Shown: one piece after another, positions 63,679 to 64,000 of the stretch
Layout: each line of letters opens with the position of its first letter
Position numbering within the stretch: the stretch's first letter is position 1
Translations under genes and position numbers: made by a program
Source of the DNA: Microvirga antarctica
Lineage (GTDB): Bacteria; Pseudomonadota; Alphaproteobacteria; Rhizobiales; Beijerinckiaceae
Reading direction: 5' to 3'
DNA: 64,000 nucleotides
Assembly: GCF_017921815.1 (NCBI RefSeq)
Contig: NZ_JAGEMM010000002.1
Location: 1 to 64,000 of the forward strand
The notes under the pieces: model-generated
The model's database searches: none
What the model was told of the DNA's origin: nothing
Seen by the model: only the letters and a program-made list of their open reading frames with translations

Positions 63679-64000
63679 GTGCGGACTATTCCACACTGGT
63701 ACTGGATCGACGAGTGGCTGGACGGGTTCGTGCAACCGGCCGGTCGCGAGCGGCTGCCTGCGCGGATCAGGCATGAACGCTTCATCCTGCGCGGCGTCGT
63801 GGCAGCGCTCATCGCCCTCGTCACGCTCCCTCTTGCGCTCGCGGCCGAAGCCCCTGCCAGCGTGCTGTCCGTCTGGGGCGGCCTCGTTCTGGTTTCCCTG
63901 CTGTGTGTGGTCGTCGCTTCGCGTCGGAGCCGGATCGGGGCCGCGCAGGCGCTGATGGCGGTGGCGCTGACGGCGTTCGTTGTGCTCGTCTGTCGGTCCG
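63679..64000 (+). CDS. N-terminal fragment of a membrane protein, possibly a sensor kinase (runs off the window)
   Basis: The open frame starts at a GTG (63679) preceded by GGGAGG and runs to base 64000 without a stop. The first 107 residues give VRTIPHWYWIDEWLDGF, then ALIALVTLPLALAAE, SVLSVWGGLVLVSLLCVVVAS and AQALMAVALTAFVVLV: a soluble stub and at least three hydrophobic helices. In Hyphomicrobiales a PAS-type sensor histidine kinase often follows sufE in this arrangement, so that is the best guess, but no kinase domain is in view. Confidence 0.55.
   Translation, partial: MRTIPHWYWIDEWLDGFVQPAGRERLPARIRHERFILRGVVAALIALVTLPLALAAEAPASVLSVWGGLVLVSLLCVVVASRRSRIGAAQALMAVALTAFVVLVCRS

Overview
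The window comes from a GC-rich alphaproteobacterial chromosome, most likely order Hyphomicrobiales (Rhizobiales). The clearest evidence is at the right end: a MucR/Ros-type zinc-finger regulator, a DUF6456 protein, SufE, a DUF5330 protein and the start of a membrane-anchored protein. The HWE-type histidine kinase, the ReAV-type asparaginase and the B12-dependent methylmalonyl-CoA mutase with its MeaB chaperone fit the same assignment. I found no rRNA, tRNA, CRISPR array, insertion sequence or prophage. All functions are read from motifs and context; no database search was run.

Layout. 1-8.5 kb: the 5' end of a possible glycosyltransferase, an RTX protein with a transglutaminase-like domain, a HIT protein, wecB, glpK, glpD and an MFS transporter. 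8.8-10.3 kb: a DEAD-box helicase and a bidirectional terminator. 10.3-21.9 kb: one tightly packed minus-strand operon of eight genes, running from three glycosyltransferases and a glycosyltransferase-deacetylase fusion into a complete peptide/oligosaccharide-type ABC importer. Divergent from it (22.0-25.3 kb) is a 951-residue ABC-exporter-like protein whose nucleotide-binding domain has lost every catalytic motif and carries a large insertion, translationally coupled to a stand-alone cyclic-nucleotide-binding protein. This 10-25 kb block is the most unusual part of the window.

25.4-33.4 kb: a lytic transglycosylase, a stand-alone RAM-domain protein, UDP-glucose dehydrogenase, asparaginase, two divergent citrate synthases (one fused to a helix-turn-helix), meaB and a DUF3750 protein. 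33.5-40.2 kb: a lipoprotein alpha/beta-hydrolase, a lower-GC two-gene island (TIR-like protein plus DUF2188), both subunits of methylmalonyl-CoA mutase and a DUF2267 protein. 40.3-48.4 kb: a HerA-like ATPase, an M20 peptidase, a lower-GC serralysin-like RTX metalloprotease, a class IV aminotransferase, a DUF1194 protein and an XRE-cupin regulator.

48.4-60.2 kb: MurJ, a polyprenyl-type family 2 glycosyltransferase, a ChbG/HpnK deacetylase, Ada, Fe/Mn superoxide dismutase, a membrane-anchored acidic protein, an isochorismatase-like hydrolase, an HWE sensor kinase and an oligopeptidase B. 60.6-64 kb: the MucR-DUF6456-SufE-DUF5330 block.

Themes: cell-envelope glycan building and turnover (wecB, ugd, glycosyltransferases, deacetylases, MurJ, lytic transglycosylase), acyl-CoA carbon metabolism (citrate synthases, methylmalonyl-CoA mutase, MeaB), and accessory secreted or defence-like genes with lower GC (RTX protease, TIR-like module). 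No type I secretion genes for the two RTX proteins lie in the window.
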